From: DATAXP01 sp963708675
GTDB taxonomy: Bacteria; Planctomycetota; Planctomycetia; Pirellulales; PNKZ01
Length of the DNA stretch: 64,000 nt
Assembly (NCBI GenBank): GCA_963708675.1
Contig: CAVPTO010000003.1
Span: forward strand, 4,216,001 to 4,280,000
Direction of reading: 5' to 3'
Shown here piece by piece: positions 37,101 to 43,858 of this stretch. The position numbers were made by a program, and so were the translations under genes. Under the pieces are notes generated by a model, which saw only the letters and a list, made by a program, of their open reading frames with translations, made no database searches and was not told the origin of the DNA. How positions within the stretch are numbered: the first letter of the stretch is position 1; every line of letters starts with the position of its first letter.

Positions 37101-38322
37101 TACCACCTTGACCGGTTCGATCTCCAAGAACGGGACGGTCGCCTACTTCGTGGCCGGCGGGGACAACGCCCATGTCACCTTCAACGGCGCGATCACGGGC
37201 GACAATGCGAATTCCGACGCGTACTTTAACGGTGCGACCCACACCGGCACTTCGTTTGATTTCAACGGTCCGATGGCCTACACCGGTCCAACGTATGTAT
37301 ACGGCAATGCCACGCTTACGATGCACGGCCCGAATTACATGCCCAATCCTGCAAACGGTGCTGCTGATTACAGCGCGGTAACGCTTACGACCAGTGGCAC
37401 ACTTGATATCAACGGCTTCAGCCAAGTCATTCGCAGTCTGGCTGACAACGATGGAACGGGCGTGGTCAAAGGCTCGGGGGGCACGCTGACGGTGTCCAAC
37501 AGTCAGGTCGAGACGGTCACATATAACGGCCAGATCACCGGCGGTGTCAGCATGGCGTTCAGCGGTGTGGCCGGCAGCGCTCAAGTGCTCAGCAGCACCA
37601 ACAACAACTATACTGGCACAACCGATATCAACTCTGGCGCTCTCATCATCAATGGCTCATTGATGGCCGGCGGCGGCACGGTGACCGTCCACAGCGGTGC
37701 GATCTTGGGCGGCACCAGCGGAACGATCCAGCGCGATGTGACCGTGCTCAATGGCGGCACTGTGGCGCCGGGCGGCACGACGCAAGCTACGGCCGTCGGT
37801 TCGTTGGCTCTCAATGGCGCGGTTACGATGGGCGGCAATTATGCCTGGGATCTCGGCGGCTTGAACTCGGGAAGCACGGCGCAGACCAATGGCACCGGCG
37901 GTGCGAGCTTCGATCAGCTGACGGGGTTGACCAGCCTGACGCTGAACTCGTCAACGTCGCAATTGAATCTTCAATTCGCCAGCGGCTTGTCGCCAACAGG
38001 CGGCGACGGCTTTTGGTCCTCGGCACACACATGGAGCTTGATTACCGGTACGCTCGGTATCCCCAATATGTACGGTGCCTTTAGCGCGATCACAGGCAGC
38101 GGCGGCTCGTGGAACGGCAGCACATTGAACTACGGTTCCGGAGAGTTCAGTCTCGAGTACCTGCCCAACAGCGTCCAGCTCGACTGGTCGCTGACCACCG
38201 TCCCCGAGCCCGGCACCATGTTGCTCGGTACCCTCGCCGCCATGGGCCTCGGTGGATTCAGCTGGCGCAAACGAAAGAGCAATGCCGGCGATGCTCAATC
38301 GAATGACGCGACTGCGGTGTAG
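31087..38322 (+). CDS. Giant beta-strand repeat PEP-CTERM protein B, C-terminal segment with sorting signal
   Basis: Main part of giant B; the true coding starts at about 31144 in this frame, and the first about 18 residues are a shadow. It has dozens of beta-strand repeats, 'LTW' linkers near 32065 and 34465, a 'FSNAQQLGAVNNDSSAGTGL' module near 33670, and two tandem units (348-bp period, 35040-35810) carrying 'TGNSGNPTVTVAGG...NSQGMVLKDA'. The terminal block 'YAWDLGGLNSG...FDQLTGL' precedes the PEP-CTERM tail at about 38199-38280: VPEPGTMLLGTLAAMGLGG then WRKRKSN. Together with the upstream segments the protein is about 3,900 residues. It is predicted to be exported, processed by exosortase and held at the cell surface or in matrix. 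The function is unknown. Confidence 0.88.
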   Translation: MPTLLELVTPRFCCSKALGTGSITLSGNNTYNGGTYLNLGTVYAANTNAFGTGVVTFTAGLVNTASSTLYVGSGTGVTGLSISGIASSGTAVNATNPFGAITAKTNSATVTVGGSISTSYAGTIADNGAKTVALDVALTAGTIFQLAPSLTGNNTYSGGTSIEGGILAAMNTVGTQAFGTGAILVKSGGTIAGSGNISGASGLTFNSSSAFNQSGVLPSTAGTLTAGATTINGGTFNFRLGGAGVNDALSVTTLAVANAPTIAVSLLSGTTTYTAGSYNVIPFSTSATGLGNFVLSAPSVATAPNFTFALNAGSSAEQVIVGMSQLTWTGAGGATWDVNTSQSWKNGSTATVFLNSNSVLFDNTPGVSQTIAVAGTGAGTGVTPSAITFNNTSINYTINSSGGGILGSTGIVMNGTGTVTLNDASGFNNYSGGVTINAGTIDINSATSLGTGGATLTGGNLEVSGTFASGRTFSVSGNTGNNISVDVSQVYTLNSSSVIKDGLAGAGTLRVSGAGTLVLNGNNSYTGGTSISGTVRAGSASALGTGGVTFLSGGTLDLNGTATVNVSSISSAAGLGTITNNGAADSVLSLGGNVSTSYGGLISNGSTNKVGLLVNLTGAGTTLTLNGTNSFTGGVTLQSGTLAVATGGNLGGSGNQITFTGGTLALATGFTTTSKVFSVNTTGVIDVTSASASINGAISGSGSLTIQGSAGTLTLGGSNTNLSGNTTMNGATVKAGSATPLGTGLVTLQTGATLDLNGQTTVNVSNLASAVGVGTVSNSGGSLSTLNVNGGASSNFGGSIADGSAATALTVSFSSNSTVLQLSGSNTYSGGTTVNSGSLYVTGSLLSTGALTLNNAAAAVFSNAQQLGAVNNDSSAGTGLTFLGSATLASLGGSGVTQFNASSNIVTSLSGSGTLNLASGTAAVTVNGGSFGGSITGNGAVTVGGTLSLTGTNNSYVGNTTINSSGQLILSGGSITASTIQVNGGTLSGNGTVQAISFNTAGSALDMRATSAPATLNTGNVTFNGSEQLYFRIGSTGGNAAYDQLASSGTINFAGTNGNTILNLFNSGFTGSAVAGEYYLMTGNMTGTALTFANGTAFESLSGGLTAHIIVNPVNLDVDVNVGRSPITWGNFAGTNVWTVNDTNNNFETADATHALTNFQSADNVYFQDSSSLTNTPVAPLGTVNVSGAVNPSSITFSANSTAYVINTSAVNAITVGTLYKDGSAAASFTGNGLTVNTTTTVAAGVLNVASMQTTGNVTIRNSAGFHVWGTVDNSLSPSVGLVANGTASFEGNQMLANLTGAGGVNIASSKVLTLNAGSFSGVIGGAGGLTVAGDTTLTGINAYTGASNVNSGATLRVIGGGQLASPNITVTGALRLDGTAQLTGNSGNPTVTVAGGVLTTSNSQGMVLKDAGAGGTVSVTVSGITLTLGAGSSFNGVINGAGSVTIVGDTTLTGNNAYTGATVVNNGAILQLLSTSGQIASANITVSGEFRISASASLTGNSGSPMVTVAGGVVTMSNSQGMILKDAGAGGTVNLAASNTLTLGAGSSFGGVIGGTGGKVIIAGNTTLAGANTYSGGTTINTGVTAHAGNATALGTGTVTFGGSGSTLDVAGFNLQVGNLSGANGSVTNTNATAGRVTVTGGTSSNFGGSFANGTGTVGLSIDLTGGSTLTLSGNNSGASGSINLDSGTLAVSALNNLGTGAINFNGGTLAFYTSSFSFNNAIDVTSPSTIYVDNALTITSTGNVTGSTNALTKAGAGTLVFGGTVAGELDVTGGKAQVNPNNVGGNIVLSNGATVDFTTAGQFSHNITGIGNVEIANSITVSLSGSGSGYTGSTILDPGATLVVGNAGNIGSAGLSMSGSTLSVTGNIAGAIPVALASGTANTFNVANGVTFSTSGAIIGDAGSSILKNGSGTMLLAGANPGFGGSWNVNNGDVTVTGSGTLGTGAVTISPSGSMHFDNTSNLTSGITVYNGGTVGFADTNSFGGNITVATGTGTFSFAGGSDTTLTGSISKNGTVAYFVAGGDNAHVTFNGAITGDNANSDAYFNGATHTGTSFDFNGPMAYTGPTYVYGNATLTMHGPNYMPNPANGAADYSAVTLTTSGTLDINGFSQVIRSLADNDGTGVVKGSGGTLTVSNSQVETVTYNGQITGGVSMAFSGVAGSAQVLSSTNNNYTGTTDINSGALIINGSLMAGGGTVTVHSGAILGGTSGTIQRDVTVLNGGTVAPGGTTQATAVGSLALNGAVTMGGNYAWDLGGLNSGSTAQTNGTGGASFDQLTGLTSLTLNSSTSQLNLQFASGLSPTGGDGFWSSAHTWSLITGTLGIPNMYGAFSAITGSGGSWNGSTLNYGSGEFSLEYLPNSVQLDWSLTTVPEPGTMLLGTLAAMGLGGFSWRKRKSNAGDAQSNDATAV
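35040..35810 (+). repeat. Tandem 348-bp repeat pair in giant gene B, shared with giant gene A
   Basis: Two adjacent units encode 'GDTTLTG.NAYTGA...LTGNSG.P.VTVAGGV.T.SNSQGM.LKDAGAGGTV'. The marker AACTC.GGCA starts at 35242 and 35590. A diverged single copy is found in giant gene A around 18560-18850 (marker at 18626). This shows duplication within B and module sharing between A and B. Confidence 0.82.
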
Positions 38323-38421
38323 GTGAGCACGAACAGAAGCGGCTGACGGTTGCGTAAGACGAAGGCCTGAGACGGGTCGTTCATGCGCCCTTAAATTACG
38401 GGCGTCATCGTCGCGGCTGTT

Positions 38422-38630
38422 TCAGAAGTCGCAAAACCGATCGCCGTCTTCCTGCTCGGATTCGGCTTCGAACGGCTTGCCGTTGGCAAAACGCTTCATC
38501 GCAGCGTTGATGGCTTGCAGCAGTTCGCAGTCCATCGGCGGATCGTACTGCGTGGGACGTCCAGGGCTTTCTCAATTTCCCTCTGGGACATTCCTCGGCG
38601 TCTCAAGCGACGAGCGATCGGTCGCTTCAT
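38422..38630 (-). pseudogene. Small helix-turn-helix protein, frame-broken
   Basis: The minus-strand reading from ATG 38630 gives 'MKRPIARRLRRRGMSQREI' and 'DVPRSTIRRW', a plausible helix-turn-helix with a basic first helix. Near 38525 the protein-like reading moves to another frame: 'DCELLQAINAAMKRFANGK' followed by an acidic tail 'EAESEQEDGD', ending at TGA 38422. Joined, this would be a DNA-binding protein of about 70 residues. It lies between giant gene B (convergent) and the DUF1349-like gene (divergent). It could equally be two unrelated fragments. Family not recognised. Confidence 0.35.
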
Positions 38631-38756
38631 ACTGCACTTTTCTACGCCAGCTCTCGCCATTTGTGGATAGCATGACAGCAAGACTATTCTCACCACTGCT
38701 TTCCGCGAGAATCTGAAAACCAAAACAATTCCTAGCACCAACACACCAGACATCCC

Positions 38757-39392
38757 ATGAAACTCCACTCACTCGCCCTCGCTCTCATCGTTGCTTTTTC
38801 CATCACGCTAGTCCGCGCTGCGGACTCGCCGGCTCTGCCTTCGCCGTGGCAGCATCAAGATATCGGCGCGGTCACCGTCGCGGGCAGCGCGAGCGCGACG
38901 GATGACGTTTTCATTCTTAAGGGGACGCTCGATATCTGGGGCAAGAGCGACGGCTGCCATTTTGCCTGGCAGACGCTCCAAGGCGATGGCGCCATCGTCG
39001 CGCGCGTCCTTTCGGTGGAATTGAGCGGCCACGCAAAAGGCGGCGTGGCCATTCGCGAATCACTCGACGCCGGTTCGCGGCATGCGACGATGGTGGACAC
39101 GCCGACGGACGGCTGCCAGTTCCTCGTGCGCGCGGAGACGGGCGGAGTCACGACGGTGCAACGGACCGATCTTCACAGGGCAACGATGCCGTATTGGTTG
39201 AAGCTCGTGCGCAATGGTGACCAACTTACCGGCTATGAATCCACCGACGGCAATGACTGGGCGCAAACTGGCACCACTACCGTGAAGCTGCCGGAGACGG
39301 TCCTGATCGGCCTGGTCGCTTCTTCGCACCAGAAAGAAAAGCTATGCACAGTTCCCTTCGATCATGTGTCGGTGACCAAATCTTCGAAATAA
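38757..39392 (+). CDS. Secreted DUF1349-like (concanavalin/laminin-G fold) protein
   Basis: 211 residues. Signal peptide 'MKLHSLALALIVAFSITL' with cleavage after VRA. The mature part follows the pattern of DUF1349/regulation-of-enolase-type beta-sandwich proteins: 'WQHQDIGAVTVAGSAS' near the start, 'GKSDGCHFAWQTLQGDGAIVARV', 'AKGGVAIRESLDAGSRHATM', 'YWLKLVRNGDQLTGYESTDG.DW' and 'VLIGLVASSH'. By family knowledge these are non-catalytic carbohydrate- or surface-binding sandwiches. The next gene starts 10 bp downstream and is also secreted, so the two probably form an operon. The substrate cannot be read from sequence. Confidence 0.78.
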   Translation: MKLHSLALALIVAFSITLVRAADSPALPSPWQHQDIGAVTVAGSASATDDVFILKGTLDIWGKSDGCHFAWQTLQGDGAIVARVLSVELSGHAKGGVAIRESLDAGSRHATMVDTPTDGCQFLVRAETGGVTTVQRTDLHRATMPYWLKLVRNGDQLTGYESTDGNDWAQTGTTTVKLPETVLIGLVASSHQKEKLCTVPFDHVSVTKSSK

Positions 39393-39402
39393 GGACGCCT
39401 CC

Positions 39403-40377
39403 ATGCACGTTACCTTCTTCGTCAAAGTGGTCGCCGCGTTCGCCCTACTGTGTTTCGCTGTCGAGGCTCTGGCTCAGTCCCAGCACCAAGTCAAACCCCG
39501 CCAGGTCGCGAGGCTAATGACTATTGGCGTTGACGGTTCCGACCCGCGCATTATTTGTGAGACCAATGGCATCCAAGCGCCCAACTGGTCGCCGGATGGC
39601 AAATGGCTCATCTGCAATGGCGGCAACGCGCTGTGGCGCATCGCCGCCGACGGTAGCACCGAACTTGAGAGAATTCCCACCGGGAACGTGAAGGGTGCGA
39701 ACAATGACCACATTCTTTCGCCGGACGGCAAGACGATTTACTTTAGTGCGGGCGCGCATCTTTATGCGGTGCCCTTCGAGGGCGGCCAGCCGCGGCGCGT
39801 CTCCAACGAGCATCCGTCCGCTACGGCGTTCAAGTATTTCCTACACGGCGTGTCACCCGACGATAAGACGCTGGCCTACGTCGGGGTGAGCGCCGTTGGT
39901 GATGATCCGTGGGGCAGACTTGATCTCTACTCGATCCCCACCGTCGGAGGTCCTGACACGCGCTTGACCGACACTCTCGCGCCCGACGATGGCCCGGAGT
40001 ATTCGCCCGATGGGAAATGGATTTACTTTAATTCCGAACTCAACGCGAAGGTGCCCGGCCATGCGCAGTGCTACCGCATGAAACCCGACGGCACCGGCAT
40101 TGAGCAGCTCACCTACGACGAGCGCGTGAACTGGTTCCCGCACGTTTCGCCTGACGGCAATTGGATCGTTTATATCAGCTTCCCGCCCGGCACCGTGAAA
40201 CATCCTGCCAACAAGGACGTTATCCTCCGCCGCATGAAGCCCGATGGCAGCGAGCAGGCTGACATCATCGCGTTTCTCGGTGGTCAAGGGACCATCAACG
40301 TCAACAGTTGGTCGCCCGACAGCAAACGGTTCGCGTTCGTCGCCTACCCAATTCTGAGCGATGGAGAATCGAAGTAA
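39403..40377 (+). CDS. TolB-like beta-propeller (PD40/WD40-like) periplasmic protein
   Basis: 324 residues. Signal peptide 'MHVTFFVKVVAAFALLCFAVEALA', then a propeller built on about six PD40 motifs: 'APNWSPDGKWLICNG', 'HILSPDGKTIYFS', 'HGVSPDDKTLAYV', 'PEYSPDGKWIYFNS', 'PHVSPDGNWIVYIS' and 'NSWSPDSKRFAFVAYP'. In the TolB superfamily such propellers mediate protein binding; planctomycetes carry many stand-alone copies of unknown role, and this is not the Tol-Pal TolB itself. It lies 10 bp after the DUF1349-like gene, so co-transcription is likely. The ATG at 39403 follows a weak AAGGA, and the frame is intact. Confidence 0.82.
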   Translation: MHVTFFVKVVAAFALLCFAVEALAQSQHQVKPRQVARLMTIGVDGSDPRIICETNGIQAPNWSPDGKWLICNGGNALWRIAADGSTELERIPTGNVKGANNDHILSPDGKTIYFSAGAHLYAVPFEGGQPRRVSNEHPSATAFKYFLHGVSPDDKTLAYVGVSAVGDDPWGRLDLYSIPTVGGPDTRLTDTLAPDDGPEYSPDGKWIYFNSELNAKVPGHAQCYRMKPDGTGIEQLTYDERVNWFPHVSPDGNWIVYISFPPGTVKHPANKDVILRRMKPDGSEQADIIAFLGGQGTINVNSWSPDSKRFAFVAYPILSDGESK

Positions 40378-40451
40378 GGTTTAGCCGTCTCGAACGATCG
40401 GCTTGGATTACTTTTTTTCGAGCAACTTCAACGACGCAATCGTCGCGCTAG

Positions 40452-40737
40452 TCATTCGAATCGGGCTTGGCGCCCGGCAGCGTATCGAGAGGCGCCGGAA
40501 TTCGGTTCTCCCGCACATTTTGTGAACGGCGGGCGAAAAGGCACGATCGTCCCGCGAGGGTATTCGAATTCTCGTGCGTAAGCATATACCTGATGCATGT
40601 CGGCCTGTTGCACCGCTTCATGAGCTTTGCCCGGATCGAGCAGCTTCCACTTGATGTCTATCAGGAGCGAGAAGTCTTTGACGCGACGTACGACAGAATC
40701 AGGCCGCAACCAAAACTTGTGTTTCCCTTCGCGCAGC
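40452..40737 (-). pseudogene. C-terminal fragment of an McrC-like restriction nuclease
   Basis: The minus-strand reading 'REGKHKFWLRPDSVVRR' followed by 'FSLLIDIKWKLLD' and 'QQADMHQVYAYAREF' matches the conserved C-terminus of McrC (McrBC 5-methylcytosine-dependent restriction). There the RPD and the D-x-K of IDIKWK belong to the PD-(D/E)xK nuclease core. Only about 90 residues remain. The fragment is cut at its N-terminal side by the IS21 left end at 40738, and no McrB GTPase or McrC N-terminus was found on the other side of the element. The tail after 'TIVPFRPP' is not typical of McrC, so the 3' end may also be altered. A dead remnant of a defence locus is the best reading. Confidence 0.55.
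40730..40737. repeat. IS21 target-site duplication, left copy
   Basis: CGCGCAGC immediately outside the left terminal repeat; the identical octamer lies immediately outside the right end at 43580-43587. Confidence 0.85.
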
Positions 40738-40818
40738 TGTCATTCGGCGCGTTGATTCCAGCCAGGGATCGGCGGGTTGGGACCAGCGGGTTGTGATGTT
40801 GAATAATTGCTTCGTTCG

Positions 40819-41673
40819 TTATGTTTCGCAAGGAGCATCGCCTATATTTGCCGAAGTTCCTGGCGGCTGCTTGCCCTTCCTCTTCACCGTGGAGCCGGTC
40901 GGCGCGTTGGCTGGTTTTGCATCGGCCTCGAAGGTGTCGGCCGGTGGCGCCTGGTTCCGCAGCCGATAACTCTTGCCGGTAATCGTGATGATGGCGGCGT
41001 GGTGTAAGAAGCGGTCGAGGATCGCTGTCGCGCTGGGCACGTCGCCAATCAGCTTGCCCCAATCCTCCAGCGGCCGGTTGCTGGTCATGACGGTCGAGCG
41101 CGTTTCATAGCGACGCATGATGATCTCGAACAAGACTTCTCCGCTTCGACGCGGTAAGTTTTTCATTCCCATGTCGTCCACGATCAGCAGGTCGGGCTTG
41201 AGATACCTGGCAAGCACACGCTCGTGGTCATCCATCGCTTCGTCGTGCAGGAAGTCGCGGACCACGTCGAAGATCGAACGGTACAGCACGATCATGCCCT
41301 GCTTGATCGCCAAGTACCCGAGGGCTTGGACCAAGTAGCTCTTGCCGGTCCCGGGAGGCCCGAGGAACAGCACGTCGCGCGCTTCACGTACGAACCGGCA
41401 CGTGGCGAGGTCGAAGAGCTGCTTGCGCGGGATGGATGGGTTGAATGCCCAGTCGAAGTTATCCAGCGTCTTGAGCTCGCGGAACTGCGCTGCCTTCACG
41501 CGCCGGTCGATCAGACGCTGATTGCGCACCAAGAGTTCGTCTTGCAGGATCAGTTCCAGGAACTCGGCGTGGCTGAGCTGATGACCAGCGGCTTCTTGCA
41601 GCCTGACGTCCAAGGTTTCAGCGAGCCCCGACAGCCGCAGCTGGCGCAGGGCGGATTGTAAACGATCATTCAT
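40819..41673 (-). CDS. istB: IstB-like ATP-binding transposition helper
   Basis: 284 residues from ATG 41673, which is chosen because GGAGA lies 9 bases upstream and the ATG overlaps the istA stop as ATGA. AAA+ ATPase of the IstB/DnaC class: Walker A 'GPPGTGKS' at about residues 105-112, Walker B 'LLIVDDMGM' at about 162-170, sensor region 'STVMTSNRPLEDWG', and 'AILDRFLHHA' near the end. By family knowledge IstB binds target DNA and activates the IstA transposase. The C-terminal tail 'AKPANAPTGSTVKRKGK' resembles the 'SKPANLPTGSAGSKPA' spacer in istA. The frame is intact. Confidence 0.92.
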   Translation of the reverse strand: MNDRLQSALRQLRLSGLAETLDVRLQEAAGHQLSHAEFLELILQDELLVRNQRLIDRRVKAAQFRELKTLDNFDWAFNPSIPRKQLFDLATCRFVREARDVLFLGPPGTGKSYLVQALGYLAIKQGMIVLYRSIFDVVRDFLHDEAMDDHERVLARYLKPDLLIVDDMGMKNLPRRSGEVLFEIIMRRYETRSTVMTSNRPLEDWGKLIGDVPSATAILDRFLHHAAIITITGKSYRLRNQAPPADTFEADAKPANAPTGSTVKRKGKQPPGTSANIGDAPCET

Positions 41674-43465
41674 GGTGCCTTCTCCTGGTGGGATAACGAA
41701 TCGCGAACTACGATCGAATCGTCCGGCGAAACAGACGCAGGCTCTGCTGAGGAGCAACCTGTCGAGGGATAGCCGGACCGAGGGCGCGTCGAGCGCGCTG
41801 TGCAGCCCTGGTCCGCCGCAGGCGCACCAGGGCTGCTGATTGCGCTGGCTCGAACGCCCGAGTCATGCCCTGTAAAACCTTCGCCCATGGAAGGGCGAGC
41901 GTCTTGGCGATGGATCGCCCGCGCGACGATCGCGGCGTAGTCGTCGAGCGGACGAATGATCGGATGCTCGTCCAGGAAGGGCAGCGGCTCCTGTCGCGGC
42001 GCGGAGCGCTTCAAGAGTTGCCGTAGCGTGCGCAGCCGAAACGTGCCGTGCGAGAGCGCGGTTTCACACGCGCATTCCAGAGACAGGTCCGAGTGCTTCT
42101 TGCTCAAGCTGAGCAAGCCTTGCAGTACGCGCGTCCCTTCGATGCCGCGAGCGGCCAGCATGGCGCGGGACCACTCGTCTGTGTGCGGGCCGATCCTGCG
42201 CCTTCGCGAGAAGCCAGGCGGCGCCGCGCTCCAGACCACTGATCTTCTCGGCCGCCAAGTGCTCACCGAGTGTGCTGAACCCGCCTGGCTCGCGCCGCAG
42301 GTGCAGCGCGACCTGCTCCCAGCGGTGATTGAACATTCGCACTAATCGTGCGTCCCAGCGGACCCACACCGTCCGCCCCAGGTACTCAGGCGGCGCCGAG
42401 TAATACGCCTTGGCCACCTCGACATGCCCGTCGCGGTTCACCTTCCGCTGCCCCTCCTGGAAGTTGGCGAACGGTTCGCTGCGCAATCGCACAAGCGCCG
42501 CGCGCTCCGCGGCAAAGAGCTTGCCGACTTGCTGCTTCGTCGTGCCGTGAATGCGCGTGTCGGCCACCGTTCGTTCCCAGTGCTCCAAGTGCCGCTGCGC
42601 ATCGGCGAGGCTGGCGAACGTGCGCCCTTGAGCGCGTTGTTCTTCACGTACTTGATCCCCGCCTCGACCTTCCCCTTGTGTCGCGGCATGTACGGTCTCG
42701 TCGGCAGGATCACCGTGCCGTGGTGTCGACAGAACGATTGCACCTTCGGCACCAACTCGGGATCGAACCAATCAGGATGCGCCACGGCCGCCTTCAAGTT
42801 GTCGATCACCAAGGTCCGCGGCACACCGCCGAAGTGCCGGAACGCATTCTCAAGCGCGCGCAGGAAGTCGTCGGTCGTCTGCGTGAACGTGGCTTCGCTA
42901 TAACCCTTGCGCGAGTGACTGAGCACGATCCGAAACACGTGCGTCTTGCGTCGCCGACCGTCGAGAGTGACGATCGGTGCGCCGGTGCCAAAGTCCACCT
43001 GCGCTTCTTCGCCGGCGAGGCACTGCAGCCTGCGAAACGGCAGTGCCGGGCTCCGCCCAAGGCTACGGAGATAACGCCGCAGCGCGTCGTAGTGGACCGT
43101 GATTCCTTCGTCGCCCAGGTCCTGCTGAATGCGACGCGCCGACAGCCCCGCCTCGTGCTTGGCCACGATCGTGTCGTGGTGCGCCGCGCACTGACTGGCT
43201 GGACCATGCCCGCCACGCGACCCGGTCGGCGCGCCCTGGCGGGTTTTGAACCGCCAGCCGGGAGCTCGGTCAATGTGGCTGGTTTTGAACCTGCTGAGCC
43301 GGTCGGCAGGTTGGCGGGTTTTGAATCGCACGACCCGCGCCGTAGGTACTTCCCAACCGTCTCGCGGTCCACGCCTAGTTCGCGCGCGATCCGCCGCGCG
43401 GACCATTGTTGCGCATGTAACGCTTGGATCGACTCGATCATCGCCACGTTGAGCAGATTCGCCAT
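41670..43465 (-). pseudogene. istA: IS21 transposase IstA, interrupted by three frameshifts
   Basis: Read on the minus strand from ATG 43465. The N-terminal helix-turn-helix 'SARRIARELGVDRETVGKYLRRG' is in one frame. The DDE integrase core ('QVDFGTGAPIVTLDGRRRKTHVFRIVL', 'TLVIDNLKAAV', 'KGKVEAGIKYVKNN') is in a second. The Mu-type C-terminal domain ('GTTKQQVGKLFAAERAAL', 'YYSAPPEYLGRTVWVRWD') is in a third, and the last part ('PHTDEWSRAMLAARG', 'TALSHGTFRLRTLRQLL') in a fourth. The shifts lie near 43235, 42627 (one C missing would restore GRTFASL) and 42195. All expected parts are present in order, so the indels may be sequencing errors. A spacer with three 'SKPA' repeats sits between the HTH and the core. 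Confidence 0.85.
43238..43327 (-). repeat. Three direct repeats of a TTCAAAACC-GCCA motif inside istA
   Basis: On the + strand GGCGGGTTTTGAA (43238), GTGGCTGGTTTTGAAC (43275) and GGCGGGTTTTGAATCG (43313) recur at about 37-bp spacing and encode the 'SKPA' repeats. A related GTGGCTGGTTTT lies at about 43530 near the right end, and TTGGCTGGTTTTGC at 40907 in the 3' end of istB. They may be internal copies of transposase-binding sites. Confidence 0.55.
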
Positions 43466-43579
43466 TGCCAGGTCTCCTTCCGCGGCGATGTGCCGCTGGA
43501 AACCTGTAGGACGAATCTTCCTCTCAAAAGTGGCTGGTTTTCACCCGCCGATCACTGGCCGGAGTTGCGCCGACTGACA

Positions 43580-43587
43580 CGCGCAGC
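43580..43587. repeat. IS21 target-site duplication, right copy
   Basis: CGCGCAGC immediately after the terminal TGACA of the element, identical to 40730-40737. Confidence 0.85.
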
Positions 43588-43858
43588 CAAAAAGCAGGCC
43601 CTGGCCGCCCAGCGAGCGGAACTTGACAACCACTTCGATGAGATCCAAGAAGCTCTCGTTGCGCTGAGCAAGACAAAGGGCCGTTCGCCACGGCATCGAA
43701 CACCCGCGGGGTTCCCGCCAGCGTCGCGGGTCAGGCTTGCAACCCCCGCTGTCATGGCTAGGATGGCGTTCATCCGCCGTTTTCGAGCGACTGCGCACGC
43801 CTACCGCCGGGCGTGACCGGATTGTCTGGTCATCAACGAGCTGTTGCGGAACAACTTC
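43588..43858. other. Region between IS21 and the DUF1800 gene
   Basis: About 270 bp. The + strand reading just after the element, 'KKQALAAQRAELDNHFDEIQ' then 'EALVALSKTKG', has coiled-coil character and may be the end of a gene truncated by the insertion. No start or family can be assigned. Nothing else is supported before the DUF1800 start. Confidence 0.35.

Larger units (their letters stand above)
40738..43579 (-). mobile_element. IS21-family insertion sequence with 8-bp target duplication
   Basis: The left end at 40738 (TGTCATTCGGCGCG) and the inverted right end at 43579 (TGTCAGTCGGCGCA on the minus strand) form imperfect terminal repeats. The match resumes further in (GATCGGCGGGT at about 40768 and its complement near 43545). 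The flanks are CGCGCAGC at 40730-40737 and again at 43580-43587, an 8-bp direct repeat as expected for IS21. The 2,842-bp element carries istA and istB on the minus strand with a 4-bp ATGA overlap. istB is intact; istA is frame-broken. Confidence 0.9.

Noticed and set aside
39403..40377. Gene symbol tolB
   Set aside because: The propeller motifs match the TolB superfamily, but there is no Tol-Pal gene context and no N-terminal TolB domain, so the symbol is not justified.
42348..43577. 409-codon + strand open frame antisense to istA
   Set aside because: Arg/Pro/Ala-rich with no motif. The minus strand carries clear IstA domains over the same bases.
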